Below, one piece after another: positions 31,749-43,494 of a DNA stretch of 64,000 nucleotides (position 1 is the first letter of the stretch; every line of letters begins with the position of its first letter). The translations under genes and the position numbers were made by a program. The notes under the pieces were generated by a model. It had not been told where the DNA came from and searched no databases. It saw only the letters and a program-made list of their open reading frames with translations. The stretch lies in contig NW_027261191.1 of assembly GCF_043641665.1 (NCBI RefSeq), forward strand, positions 1 through 64,000. Reading direction: 5' to 3'. Origin of the DNA: Enoplosus armatus. Taxonomy: Eukaryota; Chordata; Actinopteri; Centrarchiformes; Enoplosidae.

Positions 31749-33385
31749 CAGTGCATCCGGAAAGTATTCACAGCGCTTCACTTTTTCCACATTTTGTTAT
31801 GTTGCAGCCTTATACCAAAATGGATTAAATTCATTTTTTTCCTCAAAATTCTACACACAACACCCCATAATGACAACGTGAAAAAAGTTTATTTGAGATT
31901 TTTGCAAATTTATTAAAAATAAAAAACCTGAGAAATCACATGTACATAAGTATTCACAGCCTTTGCTCAATACTTTGTTGATGCACCTTTGGCAGCAATT
32001 ACAGCCTCAAGTCTTTTTGAATATGATGCCACAAGCTTGGCACACCTATCTTTGGGCAGTTTCACCCATTCCTCTTTGCAGCACCTCTCAAGCTCCATCA
32101 GGTTGGATGGGAAGCGTCGGTGCACAGCCATTTTCAGATCTCTCCAGAGATGTTCAATCGGATTCAAGTCTGGGCTCTGGCTGGGCCACTCAAGGACATT
32201 CACAGAGTTGTCCTGAAGCCACTCCTTTGATATCTTGGCTGTGTGCTTAGGGTCGTTGTCCTGCTGAAAGATAAACCGTCGCCCCAGTCTGAGGTCAAGA
32301 GCGCTCTGGAGCAGGTTTTCATCCAGGATGTCTCTGTACTTTGCTGCATTCATCTTTCCCTCTATCCTGACTAGTCTCCCAGTTCCTGCCGCTGAAAAAC
32401 ATCCCCACAGCATGATGCTGCCACCACCATGCTTCACTGTAGGGATGGTATTGGCCTGGTGATGAGCGGTGCCTGGTTTCCTCCAAACGTGACGCCTGGC
32501 ATTCACACCAAAGAGTTCAATCTTTGTCTCATCAGACCAGAGAATTTTGTTTCTCATGGTCTGAGAGTCCTTCAGGTGCCTTTTGGCAAACTCCAGGTGG
32601 GCTGCTATGTGCCTTTTACTAAGGAGTGGCTTCCGTCTGGCCACTCTACCATACAGGCCTGATTGGTGGATTGCTGCAGAGATGGTTGTCCTTCTGGAAG
32701 GTTCTCCTCTCTCCACAGAGGAACTCTGGAGCTCTGACAGAGTGACCATCAGGTTCTTGGTCACCTCCCTGACTAAGGCCCTTCTCCCCCGATTACTCAG
32801 TTTAGATGGCCGGCCAGCTCTAGGAAGAGTCCTGGTGGTTCCGAACTTCTTCCACTTACGGATGATGGAGGCCACTGTGCTCATTGGGACCTTCAAAGCA
32901 GCAGAAATTTTTCTGTAACCTTCCCCAGATTTGTGCCTCGAGACAATCCTGTCTCGGAGGTCTACAGACAATTCCTTTGACTTCATGCTTGGTTTGTGCT
33001 CTGACATGCACTGTCAACTGTGGGACCTTATATAGACAGGTGTGTGCCTTTCCAAATCATGTCCAATCAACTGAATTTACCACAGGTGGACTCCAATTAA
33101 GCTGCAGAAACATCTCAAGGATGATCAGTGGAAACAGGATGCACCTGAGCTCAATTTTGAGCTTCATGGCAAAGGCTGTGAATACTTATGTACATGTGAT
33201 TTCTTAGTTTTTTATTTTTAATAAATTTGCAAAAATTTCAAAAAAACTTTTTTCACATTGTCATTATGGGGTGTTGTGTGTAGAATTTTGAGGAAAAAAA
33301 TTAATTTAATCCATTTTGGAATAAGGGTGTAACATAACAAAATGTGGAAAAAGTGAAGCGCCGTGAATACTTTCCGGATGCACTG
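31749..33385 (-). mobile_element. Complete Tc1-like DNA transposon, unit 2
   Basis: Same insertion point and same ends, with TA on both sides. Confidence 0.93.
31967..33007 (-). CDS. Tc1-family transposase, unit 2
   Basis: 346 residues, translation identical to unit 1, triad intact. Confidence 0.95.
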   Translation of the reverse strand: MSEHKPSMKSKELSVDLRDRIVSRHKSGEGYRKISAALKVPMSTVASIIRKWKKFGTTRTLPRAGRPSKLSNRGRRALVREVTKNLMVTLSELQSSSVERGEPSRRTTISAAIHQSGLYGRVARRKPLLSKRHIAAHLEFAKRHLKDSQTMRNKILWSDETKIELFGVNARRHVWRKPGTAHHQANTIPTVKHGGGSIMLWGCFSAAGTGRLVRIEGKMNAAKYRDILDENLLQSALDLRLGRRFIFQQDNDPKHTAKISKEWLQDNSVNVLEWPSQSPDLNPIEHLWRDLKMAVHRRFPSNLMELERCCKEEWVKLPKDRCAKLVASYSKRLEAVIAAKGASTKY

Positions 33386-33388
33386 TAC

Positions 33389-33427
<39 letters not shown>

Positions 33428-35150
33428 CATACATATACATTGCTATTGTATATATTTTTTACTTTTATTTTTCATATTTGAAAATATTGTAAATGTGTAT
33501 ATTTTTATTTTCTATTTCTCATTTTTATATTTTTTACATACTTTCATTTCTAATTTATGCTGCTTTCTACTCTTGAATGGGAGCACCGGTACTGTACAAT
33601 TTCCCCCTGGGGATCAATAAAGTATTTCTGATTCTGAATCTGATTCTGATATCCAATGTTATCCACATTCCTTTCAGTCCATTCTCTTTTCTGCTCCACA
33701 AGTGGCAAGTCCACATTGGGATGAAAATTACCCCACACAATATTTAGCCCATAATCTAACCCATTTAAACCATATTCGACTGCTACTGTATCAATATTCC
33801 AACCAAGTCCTTTACGTTGTTGTGAATATTCCCAACAACCACACAGCACATTTGTTGCAGGTTGTTCCTCATCAGATCCCTTTAACTTAACCCAATATGC
33901 TTTAAACAGTCTATGGCTCACAACGATGCCTCCTCCAACCGGGTTGCCAGACCTTGTTGCTCAAGTCACTAAACTGTAATTACAATTTGAATTGTTAATT
34001 ATATATACACGCGAAAGGTTCATAATTAACAAACCAATCCTTCACTTAAAAACTAAAATGGCATCTAATCAACTGTATTCAGACATGGTTGATTACCAAA
34101 ATTACTCTAGACAGATAGAGGTTTTTCTGCAGCCTGGCAACCTACAGCATCGACAATACCTCCCATTCAGTCATACACAAATGTCATGAATAAGCCATAT
34201 ATGACATATTTGATGAGCCAAAGAAAACTTGTTTTAATCTTATTTTATTAGATGATTAGATGCATAAAAGAAAATCTAAATTTCACAAAAATACAACACA
34301 AAATGCAAGACAACTCACATTTATCCACGTCACCTTACATCAGCATAACATTACAAATGATGGGACCTATTAATCCATTCTTGAATATATGAGATATGCA
34401 CATGTATACATAAACTATAAGCATGACTGTAAACATACATGTATACAATGTTCAGTATGTACTTCAAGGCAAACATTCTCAAACGATAACTTCAATAACT
34501 CGCGTATGAGATTAATTGTTTATTTATGTACAATGCTTGTATTACAAGTTTTTCATTTCATAATAACTTCACATGACACTGCAAGAAAACAAACAGAAAA
34601 TGTCTTTTGTAAGACTAAGATAGCTTTTTTGACCATTACACACATTACTGGACGTTCTTTTAACAAATCCTTCCTGTACACACACACACACACACACATA
34701 TACCATGTTAACACATTTTAGAGGTCAAAGTGCACTGCTGCTGCCATTGCAGCACAACTGAGGCAGAGGTGATTAGTTGGTCAATTATTTAAGGGAACCG
34801 TTAAGTTTGTGGCCATCATCAGTGTCTATCTTCAGGTAGTCTGACTCACCGGATGTAGGCTGTTGGGATAAGACTGCCATTGGCCAACTATTTCAGTCTG
34901 CGTGTTACCGTTTTGCAAGGGCACAGTCACTGCATCCTGGGCTTAGCGCTGTCCAAGACGATTGTGATTGGTTTAAAGAAATACAAACAAGCCAGAGCGT
35001 TTTTTTCTCCTGTCCCAGAATGATAATGGGTTGAGCTAGACCTTTCTCCGAAGTGTGGAGATAGGTCTGGCTATGTAAGCCAACTATTCTCCTATACTGG
35101 GCTGAGGACCACCATTAAGTTAGGGCGTATTGGATTGCTTTTTTTAGTGT

Positions 35151-35696
35151 TTAGTTCCCTCCCTCCACAGAGTGATACCTTTTTGCCCTCATTGCCATCC
35201 CAGCCTCGTAGATTGCTAACTGCAGAGCTGCTCCGGCTGGTGACTTAGAAAAGCCCTCCTCTGAGATGTAGTTTATCTTCAGGTAACCCCCCGGCCTATG
35301 CAGAGCCACTCCATGGAGGTGGGAGAAGAGCAGCGGTAAGTCACTTGTCAGCGTGTAGTGAGATACCAGCCTCAGCTCAGTGGGAATGTCTGTTTCCTCA
35401 GAGTACTCAAAAATGGCCGCCATGTATTTGGACATGTCCTGGCCCCTGGCTTTGGCTCGTCCCACCTCCTCTCCGACAAGTCTGATGGCTACATCAGAGC
35501 TGAAGGCGTTGGACCCAAAGTCCAGCCCTCTGTCTGCCTCATCTTTGTTGTCACCCTCTGGCTCTGGCTTAGGTCTGCGATTGAAGCCCCAAGAACAGAT
35601 CACCAAGATAAAGTCGCTCTCCCGGATCTGACGGCAGTGCCAGGCCATACTGCCCTCCTCAGCCACGCTCAGAGAGTCCCACAGGTCCAAGCACAC
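35151..35696 (-). CDS. il17rd: il17rd-like last coding exon: rest of SEFIR domain and stop
   Basis: 546 bp including the TAA stop, phase 0 after acceptor ttcttcccag. Encodes VCLDLWDSLSV, DFILVICSWGF, a charged Pro/Glu/Asp-rich insert, then YMAAIFEYS and the C-terminal helix. These are the SEFIR boxes used for homotypic contact with other SEFIR proteins. It is identical in all three units (13336-13881, 56980-57525). The protein ends ten residues after the domain. Confidence 0.9.
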   Translation of the reverse strand: MCLDLWDSLSVAEEGSMAWHCRQIRESDFILVICSWGFNRRPKPEPEGDNKDEADRGLDFGSNAFSSDVAIRLVGEEVGRAKARGQDMSKYMAAIFEYSEETDIPTELRLVSHYTLTSDLPLLFSHLHGVALHRPGGYLKINYISEEGFSKSPAGAALQLAIYEAGMAMRAKRYHSVEGGN

Positions 35697-36038
35697 CTGG
35701 GAAGAACAAAGGAGAACACTGTCACGACAAAGTGTTCTAATAACACATTTTACACACCCCTATTTCATATTAAAGAAAAGATTGAAACACAGAAATTGTC
35801 AATATAATAATTAGCTTTGTAAGATGACAGTTATCCTTTTTTGTATTTCCGTCCTAGCCTTGTGGACAGTGGACCCTTGGGGGCTTACTGGGGTGGGGGG
35901 TGGGGTTTCCCATCCAGTCTACATGTGTTTTGTGGACTTGGAGAAGGCTTATGACCGTGTCCCCGGGGGGTCCTGTGAGGGGTACTGTGGGAGTATGGGG
36001 TCATCGGGGCCGTTGCTACAAGCCACCTGGTCCTTATA

Positions 36039-36072
<34 letters not shown>

Positions 36073-39000
36073 CTGTATATATATATATATATAGTGCAAG
36101 CTGTATCTGTATATTCTGCACAAAAGTCAAATACGTTTTCGATGGGTGTCCCTTGTCACAGATTCTGTTTGTGATATTCATGGACAGGATCTCAAGGCAC
36201 AGCCGGGAGAGGAGAGTGTTTGGTTTGGGGACTTCAGAATTGCTTCTCTGCTCTCTGCAGATGATGTGGCTCTGTTGGCTTCATCAGATTGTGACCCACA
36301 GCATGCACTGGGGCGGTTTGCAGCCGAGTGCAAAGTGGTCGTGATGAGAGTCAGCATCTCCAAGTCCGAGGACATGGTTCTCTCCTGGAAAAAGGTGGAT
36401 TGCTCCCTGCCTGAGCAATCTGAGTTACTGCCTCAAGCAGGGAGTTCAAGTATCTCGGGGTCTTGTTCACGAGTGAGAGTAAAATAGAGCGTGAGATCGA
36501 CCAGCGGATTGATGCGGTGTCAGCACTAATGCAGGTGTTGTATTGAACTGTTGTGGTGAAGAGGGAGCTAAGCCGGAAGGCAAAGCTTTTGATTTACCAC
36601 TCGATCTACCTTCCAACCCCTAGCTATGGTCATGAGCTTTGGGTAAGGACCGAAAGAATGAGATTGGGTATACAAGCGACCGAAATGAGTTTCCTCATCA
36701 AGGTGGCTGGGGTCAGCCTTAGAGATAGGGGGAGGACCTCAAAAGGGATCCGAAGGGAGCTCGGAGTAGAGCCGCTGCTCCTTTGCATCGAAAGGAGCCA
36801 GTTGAGGTGGTTCGGGCATCTGATCAGGATGAATCCTGAGCGCCTTCCTTTGGAGGATTTCTGGACATGTCCAACTGGTAGGAGACCCCGGGTTAGACCC
36901 AGAACACGTTGGAGGGATTACATATCTCATCTGGCCTGGGAACGCCTCGAGATCTCCCTAGAAAACATTGCTAGGGAGAGGGATGTCTGGACCACCTTGG
37001 TTAGCCTGCTGCCCACCGCGTGCCCGGCCCCGGATAAGCAGTAGAAAATGAATGGATGGATGTATTCATAATTTGTTTCTGCCTGTCCGATTCCACTGAA
37101 TCAGCACACCTGTAGGAAAAGGCATTAGAGCCACGACATGTCATGTCCACTACCTGAGTGGCCATGTGTTGTTGTATGAAGGCCCCTAACTGCATGACAG
37201 CTTTGACATGAGCGGGCCCATCATAACTGCTGTAGCAAATCAGAAGACGAGGAGGGGTCAGCCTGTTTCTGGGCAATGCCATCACTTCCTCCTGAGTCCC
37301 GCTTTCTTGATGCTGCTTGATAACATCTGAATGGATGAAAATAAGAAATCTGGTTGTATTTCACATCATGCCAGTAATGGAAAAGACAGAACAGAGGTAC
37401 AAGAAAGGTTCTCTGTCAAATGGTGTAAAATGGATTATTATCATGACTTATTTTGATTAGCTTTCATGAAATGCAAGCAGTGATTTTACATGAAGTATTT
37501 GGTTTGTCTTCGCACCTGGTTTTATGTCAAGTTTCTTCATCTGCAGCTTGGGCCTCCTCCTGGTGAGAGCAGCCAGTAAGACTACAAGTATGGCTACCAC
37601 AGCCAGGCCCAGTGGAAGCATCAAAGCCCAGGAGAGAGTGACAGAGAGTTGCAAGGCACCTTCTGAGGAGTGGGGAGTTGTGATTACATGATAATTCAGT
37701 GACAGACCTTAAAGAAGTAGTTTGACATTTTGGAAAATGCGTTACTAATTACTGCCGAGAGTTAAAATGAGATGATTGATACCACTGTCATGCCTGTGTG
37801 CTAATTATGGAGCTAGAGCTGGGAGTAGATTATTTTAGTTTAGCATAAAGACTGGAAGCATAATAAGAATATTTCCCCAAATTCCAAAGTATTACTTAAA
37901 GGGATGAAAGACTGATGGGATTGATCACACATGTATTAAATATACACAGACTGTATTCATGGTCCAACAGACACTTAAATATTATATCACTTATATCTCC
38001 ACAACAAAATGAAAAGAGAGGTTTGCATAGCACCTACTATGATGCATAGTGATTGTGTGGATCAGCAGCAATAAAACAACCTCCCCCACCTTTTTGAATG
38101 TGCATGACTTGAACACTGAATGTTTTCCTCACTGCATCCACTTCGTTAGCTGCAATCTGTGAAACAAGAAATGTTGAGCATGACAGTTCATTCTTGACCT
38201 TGTAGATTGACAAAATAAACTTCTTTTGGGGGCCACTTGGGGGCAGCGCAACAAGCTGTAAACAAAACACTGACACATCACCTTATAAAGTTGATATATC
38301 GACTGTGTTGGCTAACAGCCTATTTATCCAGAAGACATGGAGCAACATTAGCATTAATTTGGGGTTGTGATGATGAATGCAAGTCCAATATTCACTCTCC
38401 TTTTATCTCTGTTTTGCTCTCCACCAGCTCTTGAGGGGAAATATCTGGCTAAATGCTAAATGCCGATGGTTGAAAATTAATGCATAAAATATATAGATAG
38501 TCCATATAATACATATTTTTTGAGACTGGTATTTCAATATAATTTATTAAACACAAAGCCCCTGAGATTAGGTTGAAAACAGTTGTAGTTTTATATATTA
38601 TGCAATCAGTGTTAAGGATAGAATAGTTATAATCCACTTTTATTTTACCTCACAAGTGTAATTGGTTCCTTCTTGAAGGCCATTCAGCTGATAGCTGTGA
38701 TGAGTTTTGTTGTTGGTGGAATTCTAAGGAAATTAAATACAAGTATTCAGTTCACTTAATTATCAAATAGTTCCGTAATACACATAATAGAAGCAAGGCA
38801 TTGGCAAAATATAAAGCTGCAGAAGTTGAAACAACTCACAGGTGTTATGTCTGTGTATTTCATTATGCCGTTTGCGTAACACAGTGAGAAGTAGCTTCTG
38901 ATGCCCAGGTTCGGGGGAGCCAGGTTAAAGGTCACTATGATGGCAGTCCCTTCATGTTGGACCTCAATATATTTGGGATACCAGTCTACAACCAGACCAT

Positions 39001-42000
39001 AAAATATTGACATGATGTCAAGCTGATCATAAGAAGAAACGGTAACGCTTCATTTTACAGGTCCGCAAATTTCATGATAAGTAGGTGATAATTACATGCA
39101 TACATACATTTCAAGGAAAGTAATACGAAGTTAACTGATATCTAGATAGTTCCTACTAGCTAAACCCTGTTCCGTTGCTATCTCATCTGTCTCCGGTTCT
39201 GGTGCCCATTCCGGCGCCACTCCCCCACTGGGTCCCCCCACCCCGGACTTGAAAACCTTCTCCTCCTGCAGGGCCAAAGCTCCTGTGCTAGCTTCCAGAC
39301 CCTTGTCGGTAGCACAGGGAAGACTTTGTTTTCCTCCTGGGCAGATCGACTTCAGGGCTAACCCCCTTCACTTTTACCCAACAGCTGGGAAGCAAAACGC
39401 AGGAATTTCTTGGTTATTGAAGAGCTGCAGCATTTATTCATGGATTGATAGATTTTCAGCAAGTTTAACTTTTGTGAAAAATCGAACCGCAACTGCTTAT
39501 TAGGAAAGAGCACAATATAATTCTTAAATAATTTTGCAGTAATTTTGGACACATTTAGGGGTAATTTGGGGATAATTTCAAAGAAATTTCAAATACGTAA
39601 CTTGCTAATTATCACCTACTTTCCATGAAATTTGTGGACCTGTAAATTGAAGCATTACCGAAGAAGGAAAACATTTATTGTTATACCAGACTTTATTTGG
39701 GAACTATGAGAAATTCTCACCTTTTTTGCACTGCTCAAGACCGTTCTTCTCTGCACATGCTGCAAAACCAGCGCATATTACTATAAATTCACCATTGTTT
39801 TGACAATAGTCTTACTGAAAGATATATGATGAAAAGGGCAAAGTTTAGAGAGCAGAGAGCTTTCTGGGGACAGAGCAGGAGATGTCATTATATGTACAGT
39901 AAATAAGCCAAGAGAAGGAGGGATTTAGATTTTGAAGGTTACCCTGAAGCAACCACAAAGTTCACTGAAACTGTGTGTGTGTGTGTGTGTGTGCTTTATG
40001 AGATAATATCTAGTCTAGAGCTTAAAGTAGTCTTACAGCGTGTGGAAAAGATCTTGCTGTGGTAGAACCTCTCCCACTCCTCAGGCACTGGCAGAGCCAT
40101 GACGGTAACAGCATACTGGGACCCAAGGGAGAGGCCGGGGAAAGGGTCTGACTTGTACACCTGCAGAATTCAGTGGCAATTATGACTTCAAACACACTGC
40201 ACACTTATCTGATAAGCTGAGATAAGAGTTTTTGACATATTCTTTATTAGTGGTTAAATAGAACGGCTTTCTCATACAAAGTCTCATATATATTGCTGTT
40301 ATATATTATATATATTCATCCATCTATTTGCTATACCCACTTATCCTTGAGAGTCACAGGGGGGCTACAGCCAATCCCAGCTGACATATGTTTATCAACA
40401 CTTTCCCCAAAGAATTGTTGAGTCGAGTTGCCATTTTATGTGATGTGACGTTGTGTGTTTTTGATTGAATTTGAACTTTTTACTTACTTTTTTGTAGGAT
40501 GATTTGATTTGAGCATATGCAGATTTGGATATGAGACTTGGACTTGGTTATGGTCAGATTTGCCTCCCAGAGTACCAGAATACTAGTACAGAGTGGTCAT
40601 TGCAGCCTGTAGCTCTGGTACTAACTTGTGGTTCTTTCATGAAACATTTACCATTAAATAGATATCACGTTTTTTAAAACATGATCCCTGTCTTTCATAG
40701 GCAACAATATGGTGTTTATGCATTGCAGTTCTTAAAAGTCACTTGTTGGTTTAACACTTGCTACACTTTAACAATTTCACACTTTTCTTTATTGTATGAT
40801 GACGCCTCAAGGACATGTATGGATGTGTTAATGACCTTTGGTATGGTCCAGAATACTTAAATAATCTGTTGATTTCATGAGTCTGTTCTTAAAGCTGTGT
40901 TATTATTGGTTCTGTTAGTTAAATTATAAAGCTTGTATGTAAGGTGAAGCATGCTTTAGTGAAGTAATGCTAGATTAAAGCTGCATTTCATGTGTGATTT
41001 GTGCTATTTTCCAATGCTTTATGCGAATACATATTTCATATACATATTCTATAGGTGAGTTCAAATGCTCACCTATAGGACTCCATTAGAGATTGTCATT
41101 AAGTTGAGTTAAAAGGGTTAAAAAGTGGTATTTGAGTATAAATGATAGTAATGCTAATTCATTTTCAATCTAAAGCATATAATCCAAGGAAAATTGTAAA
41201 GCTATTGTGACATATTCCATCAGGATGTTAAAGTAAATGGACTCAAATGGTCTCACATATATAGTGCTTTTCAACCTTCATGGTTCCCACAGTTTTGGAG
41301 CTACAGCACTGTGTGTCATCTATAAAGGTTTTGTGAAGAGTTAGACCATCATTCAGCCAGGGATGCTATAGGACATAGTTTTTACATGTAAAACAATTAA
41401 CACAATATACGTTATATTAACGTACATCACCCCTGTCCCCACTGCGTTACATTAACGCACCCACCCCCTACTGGACACTTTATCTGGACACTTTACTTTA
41501 TTCTGGTCACTGCACTGTTGTTATTTATCTTATCTTATTTTTTATTTTTATTTTTATTCTTATTCTTATTTTAGCTTTTATATTCTACTTATTTGTTATC
41601 AAAACAATAGCACCTTCAGACCACAGCAAATTCCTTGTAATGTATGTTACTTGGCAATAAACAGTTTCTGATTCTGATTCTGATTCTGATTACAGAAACC
41701 GAAATGAAGCAGGTGGATAGCAACTTGTTGCCTAGTAATGGGCAAATTGCACTAATCTGTTTCTAATATGTCAGACATAAAATGCATCGTCGTGGGACAT
41801 AGTGACGCAAATATCTCTTCTTTGAAACTGGCAGATTACATATAAAATTAGACAGATGAGTTGTGTACACAGGGTTGAGCAAAAATGATTTGTTTCAAAA
41901 ACAAAATCAGCCCCATACAACCTATAGTTATCAAAATAAGGGTTATTAGAAACCTCACCGTTTTCATCGTTTACCAAGTCAAACACAGTAATGTGTGTTC

Positions 42001-43348
42001 CTTTCATTGGATTAAGTGTTAATGTGGTTTAAATGTATGCATGTGGAGTTCCCACCGTTGTGAGCATGTCCAATGGTGTATGGTGTCATAGTCCTTCAGG
42101 ACATTCTCATAACAAAAGGCTAAATAACAGACTTCCTGTGACGTTGCCTCTCGTGTGATAATTACAGCTTTTGAATGATCTTGATGAGCTTGATAAAATC
42201 ATAAGGGCATATTTTCAGTTTTTCTGAAGGATGATGTCACTGTTATCCCACCCAAAATATAACATAATTTCATAAACACCAGGTCATAATGTGAGAGTAT
42301 GTCCAGAAGCTAAAAGATACTGGCTGCTGGTGTGTCTTCCCAGGGGAAAGTCTTTGGTCTTTGGGGTGGGAAAGATTTAAGATCCACTCCCTGATGAAAT
42401 AATCTGTAATCAAAATGTAAATGTATTTATATTCAAAGTATTGCTTAGTTGTTTGTTGTTGAGAACTGCTTTTAACAAGAATTTGCGTTAAAAGTGGCAT
42501 TCTAGGCAGAAAAAGAAGCACAGACCAAAGCGAGCGGGGCCCTTCCTACCCTTTGAGCATGTGAAGCCGGGATGGAGAGGTTACGGTGGAAGAGAAAGAG
42601 CTGACAGGCAACACCAGACCCTCCCAAAGCCTGGAGGGACACCTGAAAGCCTCGCAGGAAGGCGATGCCTGCAGCAAACACAAAAGGACAGCGTGAAGTC
42701 AGTGTCACGGACTCGGCAAGCCATCATCTAAGTTGCATACAAACTCCAAAGTCAAATGCATGTGTGTGCTGCTTGTGTTACACCAGTTCAGTGCATGCTC
42801 AATTAAACTTTTAACAAGAAAGTCTGTTATACTGTCACCTGTCAAAGCCTGGAATAATTCAACGAGCTGTCTCTCATACCTGTACTTAGAAGCATTCTCA
42901 TAATGCAAGGCATAATTTTCGCCTTTCAAAAATAATTCACTGTATGTCACCTGAAGTAAATCTTCTTTATGTCAAACCCTGATATGACAAATTATTTGGG
43001 GGACGTAACTCCTGCCTGACATGGTATTTTAATTTCAAAACTGGCTACAGTCTTAAAAACTGACCAAACAACTGTATGACTTTCACCCCAATTTAAAGAC
43101 ATGCTATGTATCCTTATCACAACCGCATACAGAAATTGGCTTTAGAATATAGGATGAGAGTATTTCGTTGTCAATCTGTATCAACATACCATAGTAACTG
43201 GGCTTCCAGGAGACAACCATTGTGTCATATTTGGGGTTTGGCTCATGTACAAACTCAATCTTCACATCATTTGGTGCTTGGACATAGTGCTGACAGATTT
43301 TAGGGTCTCCTTCTCCTAGCAACTCAAAACATGGCCATGGAATACAAC
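35151..43348 (-). CDS. il17rd: Interleukin-17 receptor D-like gene, unit 2 (open in all visible exons)
   Basis: Ten exons joined in frame give about 530 residues: two-part ectodomain, one transmembrane helix, then a SEFIR domain ending ten residues before the stop. Assignment to IL17RD rests on remembered mammalian protein: GIAFLRGFQV matches GIEFLKGFRV, the W-P...FNLAP block matches W-P...FDHAP, and the SEFIR start LLICYSSYDG matches VFLCYSSKDG. Known IL17RD sits at the plasma membrane and Golgi and restrains FGF/ERK signalling; I infer a related role only. The protein stops just after SEFIR, whereas mammalian IL17RD has a long serine-rich tail, so this may be a divergent fish paralogue. The signal peptide and start codon are missing from what I can find. 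Subtype D is favoured over A, B or E, not proven. Confidence 0.8.
35875..37063 (+). mobile_element. Rex3/RTE-like LINE fragment, unit 2
   Basis: Same intron position and lesions; C-terminal frame 36553-37044. Confidence 0.7.
37154..37326 (-). CDS. il17rd: il17rd-like exon: start of SEFIR domain
   Basis: 173 bp, acceptor catccattcag, donor CAG|GTAGTG. After a short linker it encodes PRLLICYSSYDGPAHVKAV, the first conserved SEFIR/TIR-like box. Units 1 and 3: 15339-15511 and 58982-59154. Confidence 0.88.
37516..37662 (-). CDS. il17rd: il17rd-like exon: transmembrane helix
   Basis: 147 bp, acceptor cactcctcag, donor CCAG|GTGCGA. It encodes an uninterrupted hydrophobic helix (LMLPLGLAVVAILVVLLAAL) followed at once by TRRRPK, a stop-transfer signal that puts the SEFIR domain in the cytoplasm. 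Units 1 and 3: 15701-15847 and 59344-59490. Confidence 0.82.
38090..38156 (-). CDS. il17rd: il17rd-like exon: membrane-proximal linker
   Basis: 67 bp, acceptor tgtttcacag, donor AAAAAG|GTGGGG. Encodes IAANEVDAVRKTFSVQ and the first base of a Glu codon completed in the next exon. It aligns with the VDDTNTTRK stretch of IL17RD. Units 1 and 3: 16275-16341 and 59918-59984. Confidence 0.75.
38649..38723 (-). CDS. il17rd: il17rd-like exon: membrane-proximal ectodomain (intact form)
   Basis: 75 bp, exactly 25 codons, phase 0 at both ends, acceptor tttccttag, donor GAG|GTAAAA. It ends in GTNYTCE, with NYT a possible N-glycosylation site. Unit 3 (60477-60551) is identical here, while unit 1 (16834-16909) has one extra base and a stop. 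Confidence 0.78.
38840..38985 (-). CDS. il17rd: il17rd-like exon: second fibronectin-like ectodomain part
   Basis: 146 bp, acceptor ggttgtag, donor CCT|GTGAGT. Encodes WYPKYIEVQ then VTFNLAPPNLG and a Tyr-rich strand. It aligns to the IL17RD segment starting WKPRNLNISQ. Units 1 and 3: 17026-17171 and 60668-60813. Confidence 0.82.
39039..39660. mobile_element. Nonautonomous inverted-repeat element, unit 2
   Basis: Same element; one private C-to-T change near 39179. Confidence 0.7.
39721..39759 (-). CDS. il17rd: il17rd-like micro-exon (39 bp), ectodomain
   Basis: Only 39 bp, flanked by ttttgcag and G|GTGAGA. It encodes SCAEKNGLEQCKK using a split first Ser codon and a split last codon. Two cysteines match the AC...AC pair of IL17RD. 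Units 1 and 3: 17907-17945 and 61549-61587. Confidence 0.75.
40037..40160 (-). CDS. il17rd: il17rd-like exon: ectodomain
   Basis: 124 bp, acceptor ctgcag, donor CGCT|GTAAGA. Encodes 41 codons, VYKSDPFPGL through SKIFSTR, matching the IL17RD stretch that ends in FFFRTR. Units 1 and 3: 18223-18346 and 61867-61990. Confidence 0.8.
41409..41692 (+). mobile_element. Rex1-like LINE 3' tail, unit 2
   Basis: Same tail with (GATTCT)n end at 41668-41692. Confidence 0.7.
42550..42668 (-). CDS. il17rd: il17rd-like exon: GIAFLRGFQV ectodomain block
   Basis: 119 bp, acceptor ctgcag, donor AGG|GTAGG, entered with two bases of a split Gly codon and ending in phase 0. The motif GIAFLRGFQV and the following GVACQ are the strongest match to IL17RD. 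NLS is a possible N-glycosylation site. Unit 1: 20736-20854. Confidence 0.85.
43190..43348 (-). CDS. il17rd: il17rd-like exon: N-terminal ectodomain (first exon visible)
   Basis: 159 bp. Acceptor tttctcctcag precedes GT TGT ATT, and donor G|GTATG follows Tyr-Tyr. It encodes CIPWPCFELL through SWKPSYY and has phase 1 at both ends. It corresponds to the IL17RD segment ending in ILWSPGALG. Because the acceptor is good and the exon does not begin with a start codon, at least one more upstream exon must exist in a functional gene. Unit 1 equivalent is 21376-21534; unit 3 equivalent is outside the window. Confidence 0.8.
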
Positions 43349-43494
43349 CTGAGGAGAAATAACAATGACACATAGTATATCAAAGTGTTTTGCTGCAAAA
43401 GACATTCTCAGTACATGATGATTTCTTGACAGTGCACAAGTCAGCAATCAATACATTTCTGGATATCTAATATGAAAGGAAACAGGATGTTTTA

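Larger units (their letters stand above)
31582..33638 (+). mobile_element. Rex1-like LINE 3' fragment split by Tc1, unit 2
   Basis: Same arrangement; halves at 31582-31746 and 33388-33638. Confidence 0.65.
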
